Shown here piece after piece: positions 17,606 through 26,319 of a stretch of 64,000 nt of DNA. Every line of letters starts with the position of its first letter. The first letter of the stretch is position 1. Location of the stretch: assembly GCA_900184925.1 (NCBI GenBank), contig FXYJ02000008.1, positions 1 to 64,000 on the forward strand. The letters are read 5' to 3'. The position numbers were made by a program, and so were the translations under genes. Source of the DNA: Ruminococcaceae bacterium HV4-5-B5C. Lineage in GTDB: Bacteria > Bacillota > Clostridia > Oscillospirales > Acutalibacteraceae. Below the pieces are notes generated by a model, which worked only from the letters and a program-made list of their open reading frames with translations, was not told where the DNA came from and searched no databases.

Positions 17606-17982
17606 AGCGCATGTGGGCGGTTCTGATCCTCCTCGTTCTGATGCTGGCGGCGTGCGGCTTCGGAATCAGCCATACCCGGAAGATCACTTCGGAGATGACA
17701 CAGACGGTTTCGGAGGCAAAGCAGGCGCAGGAAAGAGGCGACACCGCCGCGGCTTACCGGCTCAGTAAAAAAGCGGTGACGGACTGGCAGAATGCCCATC
17801 GCGTTCTGTGTGTCTTTATGGTTCACAGTCAGCTCGCAGAACTCGATCAGACACTTTCCGTTCTCCCGGAGCTATGCCGGAACGGCGCCAAAGATTCGTT
17901 CCTTTCGGAGTGTGACCGGGGCCTGATGCTGATTTCCAGCCTTAACGAATCCGAGATTCCGAATGTAGAAAATATTTTCTGA
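17602..17982 (+). CDS. DUF4363 protein, possible lipoprotein
   Basis: 126 aa, start overlapping the DUF421 stop (ATGA). It has an N-terminal hydrophobic segment ending in LAAC, which could be a lipobox or simply the end of a membrane anchor. The rest is helical (residues 25-120) and carries the WQNAHRVLCVFMVHSELxxLD-like block of DUF4363. Function unknown. Translational coupling to the DUF421 protein suggests a complex at the membrane. Confidence 0.8.
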   Translation: MKRMWAVLILLVLMLAACGFGISHTRKITSEMTQTVSEAKQAQERGDTAAAYRLSKKAVTDWQNAHRVLCVFMVHSQLAELDQTLSVLPELCRNGAKDSFLSECDRGLMLISSLNESEIPNVENIF

Positions 17983-17987
17983 TGGAA

Positions 17988-18024
17988 AAGGAGCGCCGTT
18001 CCGAAACCGGAACGACGCTCCTTC
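17988..18024. terminator. bidirectional terminator
   Basis: AAGGAGCGCCGTTCCG pairs with CGGAACGACGCTCCTT, flanked by A and T tracts. It separates the DUF4363 gene from the convergent glycosyltransferase. Confidence 0.8.
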
Positions 18025-18036
18025 TGTCAACAGGGA

Positions 18037-19287
18037 TCACCTGGGGTAAATCTTTTCCGCAAACCGTTCATAGTTGGCGGAAGCATTGAAGTTGTCTTCC
18101 CAGATCTTTCGCGAAGCGGTACGCATCGAGACCCGTTCCGCCTGCTCCATACGGCAGAAACGCGCGACCACTTCGGCCAGCTCTTCCGGTTTCCCTTCGG
18201 GGCTGAGAAGAAACCCGTTCTGTCCGTCATGCACAATTTCCCTTGTACCGCCGACATCGGTGGCTGCAACGGGAATGCCGAACGAACACGCTTCCATGAT
18301 ACTGACCGGAAGTCCCTCGGACGCGCTGGTGTTCACAAAGAGGTCAACGCGGTTTTCCCGGTAGTATCGCATCAGCTCCTGGTTCGACACTTCCCCGGCA
18401 AAGGTTACTTTCATAAATCCGAGGTTTGCGGCGGCATATTCCCGGAGCGCTTCCAGTCCGTCTCCGCCACCGAAATGGACCCACTCAAGCTGCAGCCCTG
18501 TGTTTCCGAGTGCTGCGAGAGCCTGCGCCAGCAGTTCCACCCGCTTGACGGGCGAGATGTGACAGCAGCTTGCAAGCCGGAAGACCGGCTCTTCCTGCTC
18601 GGGGCCGGAGCCGTGGTCGGACGTCCCGAGGTAGGCGGTCGAGATTTTCGCCGTCCACTCCGGGTAAGTGGATTTCAGATAGCTGCTCCCGTCTTCCGAA
18701 CAGGGAAAGACCCCGTCGAGGTTTTTGAGGAGAAAGGGGCGCAGCGGCAGATATTTTGCCGGACTATTTTCCGGGTAGAGGTCGTAGCGGTGCGCCCGGC
18801 TGTAAACGCGGCATCTGCGTGCGGTGCAGGTGCGTTTCAGCGCAATCGCGGCAAGCGCGGTGTCATAGAACCAGTAGCTGTAAAATGTAACGCCGACGGC
18901 CTGTGCCAGATCTGTTTTTGAAAGGATGGCCGAAGCTTTCCGTGCGACGGTAAGACCCTTTGCGAGAAAGTAAGCGCGGAACAGACGCTTTTCCGGCGAA
19001 CGGCGCACGGCGAGACGGTCCGCTTCACTTCCGTATTCCGCCGGAAAGCGAAAAAAATACCCCGCGGTCGGGCGCAGAAGGGCTTTGTTCACTTCGGACG
19101 CGCGGATCGCGTGCACTTCCACATTATCGGGAACCGTGCGCGTCTTTGCCGCGCCGTCGGGCACGGAGGTGGCAATCAGGATCACTTTGTCGAAATTCGC
19201 TGCGACGGTCGGAAGCTCGTTTTCAATGAATTCTTCCCCCGACGCGAACGGGAAAGTCTTTGTCAGAAAGACAAGACGGCTTTTCAT
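18037..19287 (-). CDS. glycosyltransferase family 4 (copy 2)
   Basis: 416 aa from ATG 19285-19287, with GGAGGGAAGG upstream (an in-frame upstream start lacks a site). It is a GT-B enzyme with NTSASEGLPVSIMEACSFGIPVAAT and GQNGFLL. It is a paralogue of the copy at 13124-14341, similar from the first residues to the last, but on the opposite strand and with its own promoter. It likely contributes to the same or a variant polysaccharide. Donor sugar unknown. Confidence 0.87.
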   Translation of the reverse strand: MKSRLVFLTKTFPFASGEEFIENELPTVAANFDKVILIATSVPDGAAKTRTVPDNVEVHAIRASEVNKALLRPTAGYFFRFPAEYGSEADRLAVRRSPEKRLFRAYFLAKGLTVARKASAILSKTDLAQAVGVTFYSYWFYDTALAAIALKRTCTARRCRVYSRAHRYDLYPENSPAKYLPLRPFLLKNLDGVFPCSEDGSSYLKSTYPEWTAKISTAYLGTSDHGSGPEQEEPVFRLASCCHISPVKRVELLAQALAALGNTGLQLEWVHFGGGDGLEALREYAAANLGFMKVTFAGEVSNQELMRYYRENRVDLFVNTSASEGLPVSIMEACSFGIPVAATDVGGTREIVHDGQNGFLLSPEGKPEELAEVVARFCRMEQAERVSMRTASRKIWEDNFNASANYERFAEKIYPR

Positions 19288-19316
19288 GGCCTTCCCTCCA
19301 GTTTTGGTATATTTCA

Positions 19317-19345
19317 AGCATAGCATACGGTACAGCGGATTTCAA
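19317..19345 (-). promoter_or_regulatory. promoter of the minus-strand glycosyltransferase
   Basis: On the minus strand, TTGAAA (19345-19340), 17 nt, TATGCT (19322-19317), close upstream of the ribosome-binding site. Confidence 0.65.
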
Positions 19346-19393
19346 CCTTGGCAGACCGGGCACCTAATTATAATTCCGGAGAGTGGAAAATAC

Positions 19394-19422
19394 TTGAAAT
19401 TATAGAAAGAAGAAGCTATGAT
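19394..19422 (+). promoter_or_regulatory. promoter of the 19470 gene
   Basis: TTGAAA (19394-19399), 17 nt, TATGAT (19417-19422), followed 34 nt later by AGGAGG. Confidence 0.65.
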
Positions 19423-19469
19423 AAAATTATCTTTAAAGCAGAAATAACATTGTGACAGGAGGACTTTTT

Positions 19470-20216
19470 TTGACGGAAAGCAAAAGCGTAACGCTTTACC
19501 GGAGGGCCCGTTTTCCGGCGGTTATGGCGCTTCTTTCGCTCCTTTTCTTTCTTGCGGCGTATCTGTTCGTCACATTGACGGCGGTGGAGCCTCCGTATGG
19601 GAAAAGTCTGCTGTTCCTGGTTCCCTTCCTGTGCTTCGGAGCCATTACGTATTTTACCGCGAAGGGGAAGTGGAAAAAGACTGTTTCCACGGCGCTGACC
19701 GTCATTTTTACAGCGATTTCGGTTTGTGCCATGCCGGTCGCCTTTGTGCTTCTTTCGTGCGATGCGGCGACAACCGTGACGAGCGATGTCGGGAAATACC
19801 AAAGAGTTCTCCAGATTTCAAACTACCCGAAAAACGCCCTGATTCAGAGTTTTCCAGAGAAAATCCCGGATTCCGCAAAAAATACGCTGCTTGCTTATCA
19901 TCCCGCCGCTTTGCAGGGAGGCGAAAGCTTTGACCTGAAGTTTGACGCAGATGCGCAGACCATCCGGAACTATGCGAGTGAATTTTCCGGAAAGGCTCAG
20001 TGGACGGGAAAGCCGGGCGGAGCGGAAGCAGAAAAACACGGGCTGTTTTCCTCCTCTTTTACCTCTGCGGGCTACGATACCCTTCCCGACAGCTTTACCG
20101 TCTATCTGGTTGCCGCGAAACCCTATCAGACGGATAACTGGAACCACGGGGAAGTGAGCCTTGCCGCAGTCGATGAAACAAAGCAGGAGGTCATTTTTCA
20201 CGCGGAGAAGTGGTGA
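19470..20216 (+). CDS. membrane protein of unknown function
   Basis: 248 aa. The start is TTG 19470, chosen because AGGAGG (19457-19462) lies 7 nt before it; a GTG at 19452 overlaps that site. Three hydrophobic segments fill the first 95 residues. The remaining 150 residues are predicted to lie outside the membrane and are rich in short polar strands. I do not recognise the family. It stands alone between its own promoter and the T-box promoter. Confidence 0.6.
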   Translation: MTESKSVTLYRRARFPAVMALLSLLFFLAAYLFVTLTAVEPPYGKSLLFLVPFLCFGAITYFTAKGKWKKTVSTALTVIFTAISVCAMPVAFVLLSCDAATTVTSDVGKYQRVLQISNYPKNALIQSFPEKIPDSAKNTLLAYHPAALQGGESFDLKFDADAQTIRNYASEFSGKAQWTGKPGGAEAEKHGLFSSSFTSAGYDTLPDSFTVYLVAAKPYQTDNWNHGEVSLAAVDETKQEVIFHAEKW

Positions 20217-20247
20217 CGGCGGGCAGACAGAAGCGTGCAACTTTTTC

Positions 20248-20276
20248 TTGACAAAACGTCAGGTCGGGCATATAAT
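20248..20276 (+). promoter_or_regulatory. promoter of the T-box/trpXYZ unit
   Basis: A perfect sigma-A promoter, TTGACA (20248-20253), 17 nt, TATAAT (20271-20276), a few bases before the T-box leader. Confidence 0.9.
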
Positions 20277-20282
20277 GACGAT

Positions 20283-20567
20283 TAATAAGAAAAACCGAAG
20301 AGTAAGAGTAGTAACCCGTGTGTTATGTCCTTTAAGAGAGCCGCAGGCGGTGTGATTGCGGCAGGGCGTTTCGGGTGAATGGACTTATGAGGGCATGGAC
20401 GAACGGCGGTGCCAAGTAATCCGTGACGGGAGCTTCGCCCGTTACCAAGGAAGCGCGCATGATGGTGCGCGGAATGAGAGGGCTTCGGCCAACTAGGGTG
20501 GTACCGCAGGATTGCTGTTTCAGCTCCTGTCCCTGTAAGAAATTACAGGGACAGGAGCTTTTTTATT
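20283..20567 (+). promoter_or_regulatory. T-box riboswitch, tryptophan-specific
   Basis: The T-box sequence AGGGTGGTACCGC is at 20495-20507. Stem I starts near AGAGTAGTAA (5' S-turn), and the GCCGCA/TGCGGC distal hairpin carries AGAGAG and GGTG. The 3' specifier side reads TGG-A-CGAA at 20396-20404, giving codon TGG (Trp). The terminator stem (20522-20537 with 20544-20559) ends in TTTTTT. Uncharged tRNA-Trp would bind, form the antiterminator and allow expression of the downstream transporter genes and probably pyrE. Confidence 0.92.
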
Positions 20568-20671
20568 TTCCGACGGAGGGGGTGGTGCCGATGGATGATG
20601 GCTGGCACTGGCAAAATCATAAGCTTAAAATCAACAAAAATATAATTGAGGGATTCGGGAGGAATCATGTT

Positions 20672-21694
20672 ATGAAACAGTTCGCGAAGAAAATCATTGC
20701 AGCGGCTATGTCGCTTGCACTTGTCGGGGCGGCTTCGGCCTGTTCGTCGAAGGGCGCTTCGTCCGGTACGGGAAGTGCAAAATCCGACGATGCAAAAAAA
20801 GTGACGATCGGCGTCATTCAGTATGCAACGCATCCGTCGCTCGATGACTGCTATACGGGCTTTCAGGAAGGCCTCAAGGAGTCGGGCTATGAGGAAGGAA
20901 AGAACGTCACGATCGATTTCCAGAATGCTCAGGCCGACAACTCCAAGTCCGACCTGATGGCGCAGACCATGGTTTCGAAAAAATATAATCTGCTGATGGC
21001 TATCGCGACGCCGTCTGCCATGTCGGCATACGGTGCGGCGAAAAACGCCAATATTCCGGTTGTGTTCACCGCAGTTTCCGACCCGGTCGGCGCGCAGCTC
21101 GTTTCTTCGCTCCAGAAGCCGGGCAGCAACTGCACCGGTTCGTCCGACGTGCTCCCGCTTGACAAACAGGTCAAAATGATTCGTGCATTTCTGCCGAAAG
21201 CAAAGAAGATCGGCGTCCTCTACACCACAAGCGAGCCGAACTCCATCTCGCAGCTCAAAACGCTGAAAGAAGTTGCTCCGAAATATAATTTTGACGTTGT
21301 CGACATCGGCATCACGAATTCTTCTCAGGTTGCGTCCGGCGCCGCCACACTCGTTGCGAAGGGCGTTGACTGTGTCAACAACTTCACCGACAATAACGTC
21401 GTCAACAATCTTTCCACGCTGCTGCAGGCTACGGATAAGGCAAAGATCCCGGTGTTCGGTTCCGAAGTCGAGCAGGTCAAGAACGGATGCCTCGCGGCGG
21501 ACAGCATTGACTATATTGCACTCGGCAAAGAGACGGGCAAAATGGCCGCGAAGATTCTGAAAGGCGAAGCCAAGGCGTCGGATACACCGGTTTATGTTGT
21601 CAGCGAAGGAAAACCGGTTTATAATAAATCCGTACTCGCAAAGTTTGGCCTCACGCTTCCCTCCGATTACTCCGGAGCGGAGTCGGTCGGCTGA
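20672..21694 (+). CDS. trpX: ABC transporter substrate-binding lipoprotein, TrpX type (predicted tryptophan)
   Basis: 340 aa from ATG 20672 with GGGAGGA upstream. It has a signal peptide of about 25 residues ending at a lipidated cysteine (SACSSKG), then an ABC_sub_bind (PF04392-type) fold with VTIGVIQYATHPSLDD and TAVSDPVGAQLV. The family is frequently found behind Trp-specific T-boxes, where it is called TrpX. Specificity for tryptophan is inferred from the TGG specifier of the leader. It is the first gene of the regulated unit and is followed by the permease and ATPase. Confidence 0.87.
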   Translation: MKQFAKKIIAAAMSLALVGAASACSSKGASSGTGSAKSDDAKKVTIGVIQYATHPSLDDCYTGFQEGLKESGYEEGKNVTIDFQNAQADNSKSDLMAQTMVSKKYNLLMAIATPSAMSAYGAAKNANIPVVFTAVSDPVGAQLVSSLQKPGSNCTGSSDVLPLDKQVKMIRAFLPKAKKIGVLYTTSEPNSISQLKTLKEVAPKYNFDVVDIGITNSSQVASGAATLVAKGVDCVNNFTDNNVVNNLSTLLQATDKAKIPVFGSEVEQVKNGCLAADSIDYIALGKETGKMAAKILKGEAKASDTPVYVVSEGKPVYNKSVLAKFGLTLPSDYSGAESVG

Positions 21695-21717
21695 ACAGCC
21701 GGAAAGACGGATCTTTT

Positions 21718-21761
21718 CATTGTCCGGAGCTGGGGCGGGAACACCCCCGCTCCGGGCAATG
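21718..21761 (+). terminator. intercistronic hairpin between trpX and trpY
   Basis: A 13-bp stem (CATTGTCCGGAGC with GCTCCGGGCAATG) around a GC-rich loop that can itself pair. No U-run follows, so it more likely protects or processes the mRNA, raising binding-protein output over permease, than ends it. Confidence 0.6.
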
Positions 21762-21798
21762 CTGTAATAATCTATACGGAAAGCTGTGATCCTGCTTC

Positions 21799-22719
21799 AT
21801 GGATATTTTTCTCGGCCTTGCCAATGACGTTCTGATGGAAGGGTTTATCTATGCCATCATGGCTATTGGCGTTTACGTTACTTACACCGTGCTGAATTTC
21901 CCGGATCTTTCGGTGGACGGTACGTTTCCTCTCGGCGCCTGTGTGACGGGTGCGCTGATCCTCGCGGGCGTGAATCCGTGGCTTGCATGTGTCATCGCAT
22001 TCGTATGCGGAGCCCTCGCGGGCGGGGTAACCGGTCTGCTCCATGTGCGCCTGCACATCACCGACCTCCTTTCAGGAATTCTTGTGATGACGGCGCTCGG
22101 GAGCATCAATTTGATCGTCACAGGCGGCAAATCCATGCTGGCCTATTACAACAAACCGACGATTTTCAAAACCGGCCTCATGACGAATATCCCTGATTCC
22201 GCACAGAACTGGGCCTATGCGGGCCTTGCTCTGGTCTGCTGCCTGGTGGTGAAACTTCTGGTCGACCTTTTCCTGAAAACGAAGACCGGGCTTCTGCTCC
22301 GCGCAGCGGGCGACAATCCGCAGTATGTCGTCTCACTCGGAAAAGACCCCGGGAGCATGAAAATTCTCGGCCTGATGATCGGCAACGGCTGCACGGCGCT
22401 CGCCGGTGCAGTCCTCAGCCAGCGTTCCGGTTCCGCCAATACATGGAGCGGCGCCGGCATGGTTGTGATGGCGCTTGCCGCTGTGATTATCGGCACCAGC
22501 ATTTTCGGCCGTATGAAATTTATTCCGCTGACGCTGTCGGTGATTTTGGGTATGGTAGTCTACAAACTCTGCGTTGTTGTTGCGATGCAGCTCGGTCTGC
22601 CTGCCGACGACCTTAACCTCCTCATGGCAATCCTTCTGACCATTGCACTCGTGCTCAACAATATCGCGCCGTCCGGCGGAAGGAGGAAAAAGCAGGATGT
22701 CAACCCAACTCAAATCTGA
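21799..22719 (+). CDS. trpY: ABC transporter permease, TrpY type
   Basis: 306 aa with about eight hydrophobic segments and the BPD_transp_2 pattern (NFPDLSVDGTFPLGACVTGAL near the N-terminus, GDNPQYVVSLG in the middle, IIGTSIFG later). It forms the membrane channel for the trpX binding protein. Its 3' end overlaps the trpZ start, showing translational coupling. Confidence 0.88.
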   Translation: MDIFLGLANDVLMEGFIYAIMAIGVYVTYTVLNFPDLSVDGTFPLGACVTGALILAGVNPWLACVIAFVCGALAGGVTGLLHVRLHITDLLSGILVMTALGSINLIVTGGKSMLAYYNKPTIFKTGLMTNIPDSAQNWAYAGLALVCCLVVKLLVDLFLKTKTGLLLRAAGDNPQYVVSLGKDPGSMKILGLMIGNGCTALAGAVLSQRSGSANTWSGAGMVVMALAAVIIGTSIFGRMKFIPLTLSVILGMVVYKLCVVVAMQLGLPADDLNLLMAILLTIALVLNNIAPSGGRRKKQDVNPTQI

Positions 22720-23515
22720 TCCGGAGCAGGAATCGCTGGTGGAAATGACCCACATCGAAAAGGTTTTTAATCCGGGAACCATCAGCGAAGTGTCTTTGTT
22801 CCATAACTTTAATCTTTCCATCCGGAAGGGCGCCTTCGTGTCCGTCATCGGGAGCAACGGTTCCGGTAAGACGACCGTGCTCAATCTGCTCTGCGGAAGT
22901 GTCTCACCCGATTCCGGCGAGATCAAAGTCGGCGGAAAAGAGATCAGTCATCTGTCGGAATTCCGCCATTCCCGGTTTATCGGCCGAGTGTTTCAGAATC
23001 CGGCTGCGGGAACATGCCCGGAACTGACAATCCTCGAAAATCTGTCGCTTGCCGACAACAAGGGAAACCGGTTCGGTCTGACTCCCGGCGTCACGCGCAA
23101 ACGGGTCGACTATTACCGCTCCCAGCTCGAACTTTTGCATCTTGGCCTTGAGGATAAGCTCGACGTCCACGTCGCAAGTCTTTCCGGCGGGCAGCGGCAG
23201 GCGCTTGCCCTGCTGATCTGCACCATGACGCCGATCAAACTGCTGATTCTTGACGAGCACACTGCGGCACTCGACCCAAAGTCCAGTGAAAACGTGATGG
23301 AACTGACCGAGCGCTTTGTGCACGAGAAAAACCTCACCGCTCTCATGGTGACACACAACCTGAAATACGCCGTCACCTACGGCGACAGACTGCTGATGAT
23401 GCACCGGGGACGTATCGTTCTGGACGCCGAGGGAGAAGCGAAAAAGGCCGTCGGAATCCGCGACCTGACCGCACGCTTCGATGAAATCAGCCTGGAGGAC
23501 GGAAATTCAATCTGA
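22697..23515 (+). CDS. trpZ: ABC transporter ATP-binding protein, TrpZ type
   Basis: 272 aa from ATG 22697 with AGGAGG at 22681, overlapping trpY by 23 nt. Walker A is GSNGSGKTT, the signature SLSGGQRQALAL, Walker B LLILDEHTAALD, and the switch histidine is in MVTHNL. Walker B has histidine after the catalytic glutamate (DEHTAALD), as usual in this subfamily. It energises the transporter. Confidence 0.9.
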   Translation: MSTQLKSDPEQESLVEMTHIEKVFNPGTISEVSLFHNFNLSIRKGAFVSVIGSNGSGKTTVLNLLCGSVSPDSGEIKVGGKEISHLSEFRHSRFIGRVFQNPAAGTCPELTILENLSLADNKGNRFGLTPGVTRKRVDYYRSQLELLHLGLEDKLDVHVASLSGGQRQALALLICTMTPIKLLILDEHTAALDPKSSENVMELTERFVHEKNLTALMVTHNLKYAVTYGDRLLMMHRGRIVLDAEGEAKKAVGIRDLTARFDEISLEDGNSI

Positions 23516-23547
23516 TTTTCCGACGGAGACAACGAAAGGAAACTGAA

Positions 23548-24222
23548 ATGGACGCATATAAGCAGCAATTTATTGAGTTTATGGTGAGATCGGGCGCGTT
23601 GACCTTTGGAGATTTTACGACGAAAAGCGGCCGCAAAACACCGTATTTCATCAACACGGGGAATTACCGCACCGGCGCGCAAATTACAAAGCTCGGCGAG
23701 TATTATGCGGAGTGCATCCGCCGGAATGTTCCCGGTAAAATTGACGCGCTGTTCGGCCCGGCGTACAAGGGAATTCCACTTTCCGTTGCTGCTGCCATCG
23801 CCCTTTACAACCGCTTCGACATGGACGTGAACTATTGCTTCAACCGCAAGGAGAGCAAGGACCACGGCGAGGGCGGAAATCTCGTTGGCTACAAGCCGAA
23901 GGACGGAGACCGGGTCGTTATCATTGAAGATGTCATTACCGCCGGAACTTCCGTGCGGGAAACGATTCCCCTTTTGCAGGCTGCTGCGGCGGTTCAGACC
24001 ATTGGACTGATTATCTCGGTCGACCGGATGGAGCGCGGGCAGGGGAACAAAACCCCGGCTGCGGAGATCTATGAGGAGTTCGGCATTCAGACCTATCCGA
24101 TCGTGACGGTACGGGAGATTATCGACGCGCTGTACGGCCGGGAAATTGACGGCAGAATTCCGCTTGATGATGCCCGGAAGGCCAGAATGGAAGCTTATCT
24201 CGAGCAGTACTGCGTCCTGTAA
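23548..24222 (+). CDS. pyrE: orotate phosphoribosyltransferase
   Basis: 224 aa, starting 32 nt after trpZ with GAAAGGAAACTGAA before the ATG. The PRPP-binding motif VVIIEDVITAGTS and the N-terminal FTTKSGRKTPYFINTG identify PyrE, which converts orotate and PRPP to OMP. The chain has the length of the Escherichia-type enzyme (about 213-225 aa). No promoter or terminator is visible between trpZ and pyrE, so it probably reads through from the tryptophan T-box. pyrBI lies 13 kb away on the other strand. Confidence 0.94.
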   Translation: MDAYKQQFIEFMVRSGALTFGDFTTKSGRKTPYFINTGNYRTGAQITKLGEYYAECIRRNVPGKIDALFGPAYKGIPLSVAAAIALYNRFDMDVNYCFNRKESKDHGEGGNLVGYKPKDGDRVVIIEDVITAGTSVRETIPLLQAAAAVQTIGLIISVDRMERGQGNKTPAAEIYEEFGIQTYPIVTVREIIDALYGREIDGRIPLDDARKARMEAYLEQYCVL

Positions 24223-24238
24223 AACAGCATAACAAAAG

Positions 24239-24278
24239 ACCGGGAAGCTGCAAATTCTGCGGCTCCCCGGCCTTTTAT
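24239..24278 (+). terminator. terminator after pyrE
   Basis: ACCGGGAAGCTGC and GCGGCTCCCCGG form the stem, followed by CCTTTTATTT. It ends the T-box transcription unit. Confidence 0.8.
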
Positions 24279-24459
24279 TTGTGCAGCGAAACCACCGGCA
24301 CCGCCGGTGCGACCGGAAGAACTTTTCGCTTCAAGCAATTGTCTTTTCCCGCCCTAATCCCCTTCTGCACATGATCTTTTCTGATTTTCACTGGCTTATT
24401 GTGCGGGGGGGCAGGGGTAAGGGCGTTTTTGTATCTATCACTGTTTGATTTTTGGCCCT

Positions 24460-26319
24460 TTACGACAGTTCAAACTGGCCGGTATACAGTTGATAATAAC
24501 GTCCCTTTTGCTCCACCAGTTCGTCATGGCTGCCGCGTTCCAGAATTTCACCGCCCTCGAGTACAAGAATTGCTTTGGCATTTCGTACGGTGGAAAGCCG
24601 GTGTGCAATGACGAATACGGTGCGTCCCTCCATCAGGCGGTCCATGCCCTTCTCAATCTGCCGTTCGGTACGCGTGTCGACCGAACTGGTTGCTTCGTCA
24701 AGGATAAGGACCGGCGGGTCGGCCGCGGCAACACGCGCGATAGCGAGAAGCTGTCGCTGCCCCTGACTCAGGTTGTCGCCGTCACCGGTCAGCACCGTGT
24801 CGTACCCATCCGGAAGGCGGCGGATAAAAGAATCGGCGCCTGCAAGCTTTGCCGCGGCAACAATGCGTTCACGGCTGATATCGTCGCTGGAAAAGCCGAT
24901 GTTTTCCGCAATGGTTCCGGTGAACAGATGTGTATCCTGCAAAACCACACCAAGCGAGTGGCGGAGATCGTCTTTTCGAATTTCGCGCACATCGATGCCG
25001 TCGTAGGTGATGGTTCCCGAGGTTACTTCATAGAACCGGTTGATCAGGCTCGCGATGGTTGTCTTGCCCGCACCCGTCGAACCGACGAAAGCAATTTTCT
25101 GCCCCGGTTTTGCGTACAGGTTGATTCCCTTAATGACCGGATGCCCCGGGACGTAACCGAACACTACGTTGTGGAATCGCACATCACCCCGCAGCGGGAT
25201 AAGATCCGAGGTACCGTCCGGCTTTTGTCTGCGCCAGGCCCATTGTTCTGTGCGGCAGTCTGTTTCGCGCAGCGAACCGTCCTGCATGGTCTCAGCGCGG
25301 ACAAGCGTTACGCTGCCTCTGTCCTCTTCCTCCGGTGCAGAAAGGACTTCTTCAATACGCTCTGCGCCCGAAAGTGAAGCGAGGATGAAATTGAGCTGAT
25401 TGGAAAACTGGTTGATCGGCATGGCGACCTGCCGCACATAAACAAGGTAGGAGGCCAGCGTGCCAAGACCGATCTGCCCTGAAATGGCAAAGAAAGCGCC
25501 GATGCACGCAGAGACTGCGTACCCGAAGTAAGACAGGCTCACGACGACAGGGACGAGCAGGCTGGAAAACGTGACTGCACCTGTTGCGGCTTTCTGCAGA
25601 CGGCGGTTTCTGACGGTGAATTCCGCAAAATTCTCCGCCTCATGGTTAAAAACCTGCACGACTTTCTGCCCGGCGACGGTTTCTTCCACAAAGCTGTCAA
25701 GGCCGCCGAGAAATTCCTGCTGCCGGTCATAGTATGCTTTGCTTCGCCTGCTGCTGTAACGGAGGAACAGAAACATAAAAAAGAAAGTGAGCAGCACGAT
25801 GATGGAAAGCCAGACGTTTAAGATAATCAACACGACGAATGTACTGACGGTCACAACAAAGCTCTGCACCACCATGGCGAAGCTGTTGTTCAGCGCGTCC
25901 GAAATGGTGTCGATGTCGTTTGTAAAACGGCTCATCAGTTCGCCGTGCGTCTGTGCATCAAAGTAGCTGAGCGGAAGCTTCTGTACCTTTCGGAACAGGT
26001 CGTTGCGGATTTCTTCAACGACATTCTGTGCCAGGACAACCATTATCTGCGTGTAACCGTATGTTGCCGCAACACCGATGAAATAGAGCAATGCCATGAG
26101 CAGCACCATACGCATTAAACCCGGGATGTTTCCAGGGAGAATATAGTTGTCGATAACCGGCTTCAAAAGGTAGGTACCGTAAACGGAAGAAAGTGCGCTG
26201 ATAACGGCGAGAACTGCCACAAGCGTAAACGAAGCGGCATGTTTTTTCATGTAGCGCCACAGAAGACCGAATGCCGTGCGCAGATTCTTCGGCCTTGCAC
26301 GTGAAAAGGTTTTTGGCAT
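24460..26319 (-). CDS. heterodimeric ABC exporter, consensus-site subunit (TM288-like)
   Basis: 619 aa: six membrane helices (about 30-330), then an ATPase domain. Walker A is GSTGAGKTT and Walker B LILDEATSSVD with the catalytic glutamate, but the signature is NLSQGQRQLLAIAR rather than LSGGQ. An insertion of about 60 residues precedes the ATPase (near 345-405). This pattern complements the partner encoded just upstream, as in Thermotoga TM287/288 and other asymmetric multidrug exporters. Its start overlaps the partner's stop. It is third in the MarR-led operon. Substrate unknown; drugs or toxic compounds are likely. Confidence 0.9.
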   Translation of the reverse strand: MPKTFSRARPKNLRTAFGLLWRYMKKHAASFTLVAVLAVISALSSVYGTYLLKPVIDNYILPGNIPGLMRMVLLMALLYFIGVAATYGYTQIMVVLAQNVVEEIRNDLFRKVQKLPLSYFDAQTHGELMSRFTNDIDTISDALNNSFAMVVQSFVVTVSTFVVLIILNVWLSIIVLLTFFFMFLFLRYSSRRSKAYYDRQQEFLGGLDSFVEETVAGQKVVQVFNHEAENFAEFTVRNRRLQKAATGAVTFSSLLVPVVVSLSYFGYAVSACIGAFFAISGQIGLGTLASYLVYVRQVAMPINQFSNQLNFILASLSGAERIEEVLSAPEEEDRGSVTLVRAETMQDGSLRETDCRTEQWAWRRQKPDGTSDLIPLRGDVRFHNVVFGYVPGHPVIKGINLYAKPGQKIAFVGSTGAGKTTIASLINRFYEVTSGTITYDGIDVREIRKDDLRHSLGVVLQDTHLFTGTIAENIGFSSDDISRERIVAAAKLAGADSFIRRLPDGYDTVLTGDGDNLSQGQRQLLAIARVAAADPPVLILDEATSSVDTRTERQIEKGMDRLMEGRTVFVIAHRLSTVRNAKAILVLEGGEILERGSHDELVEQKGRYYQLYTGQFELS

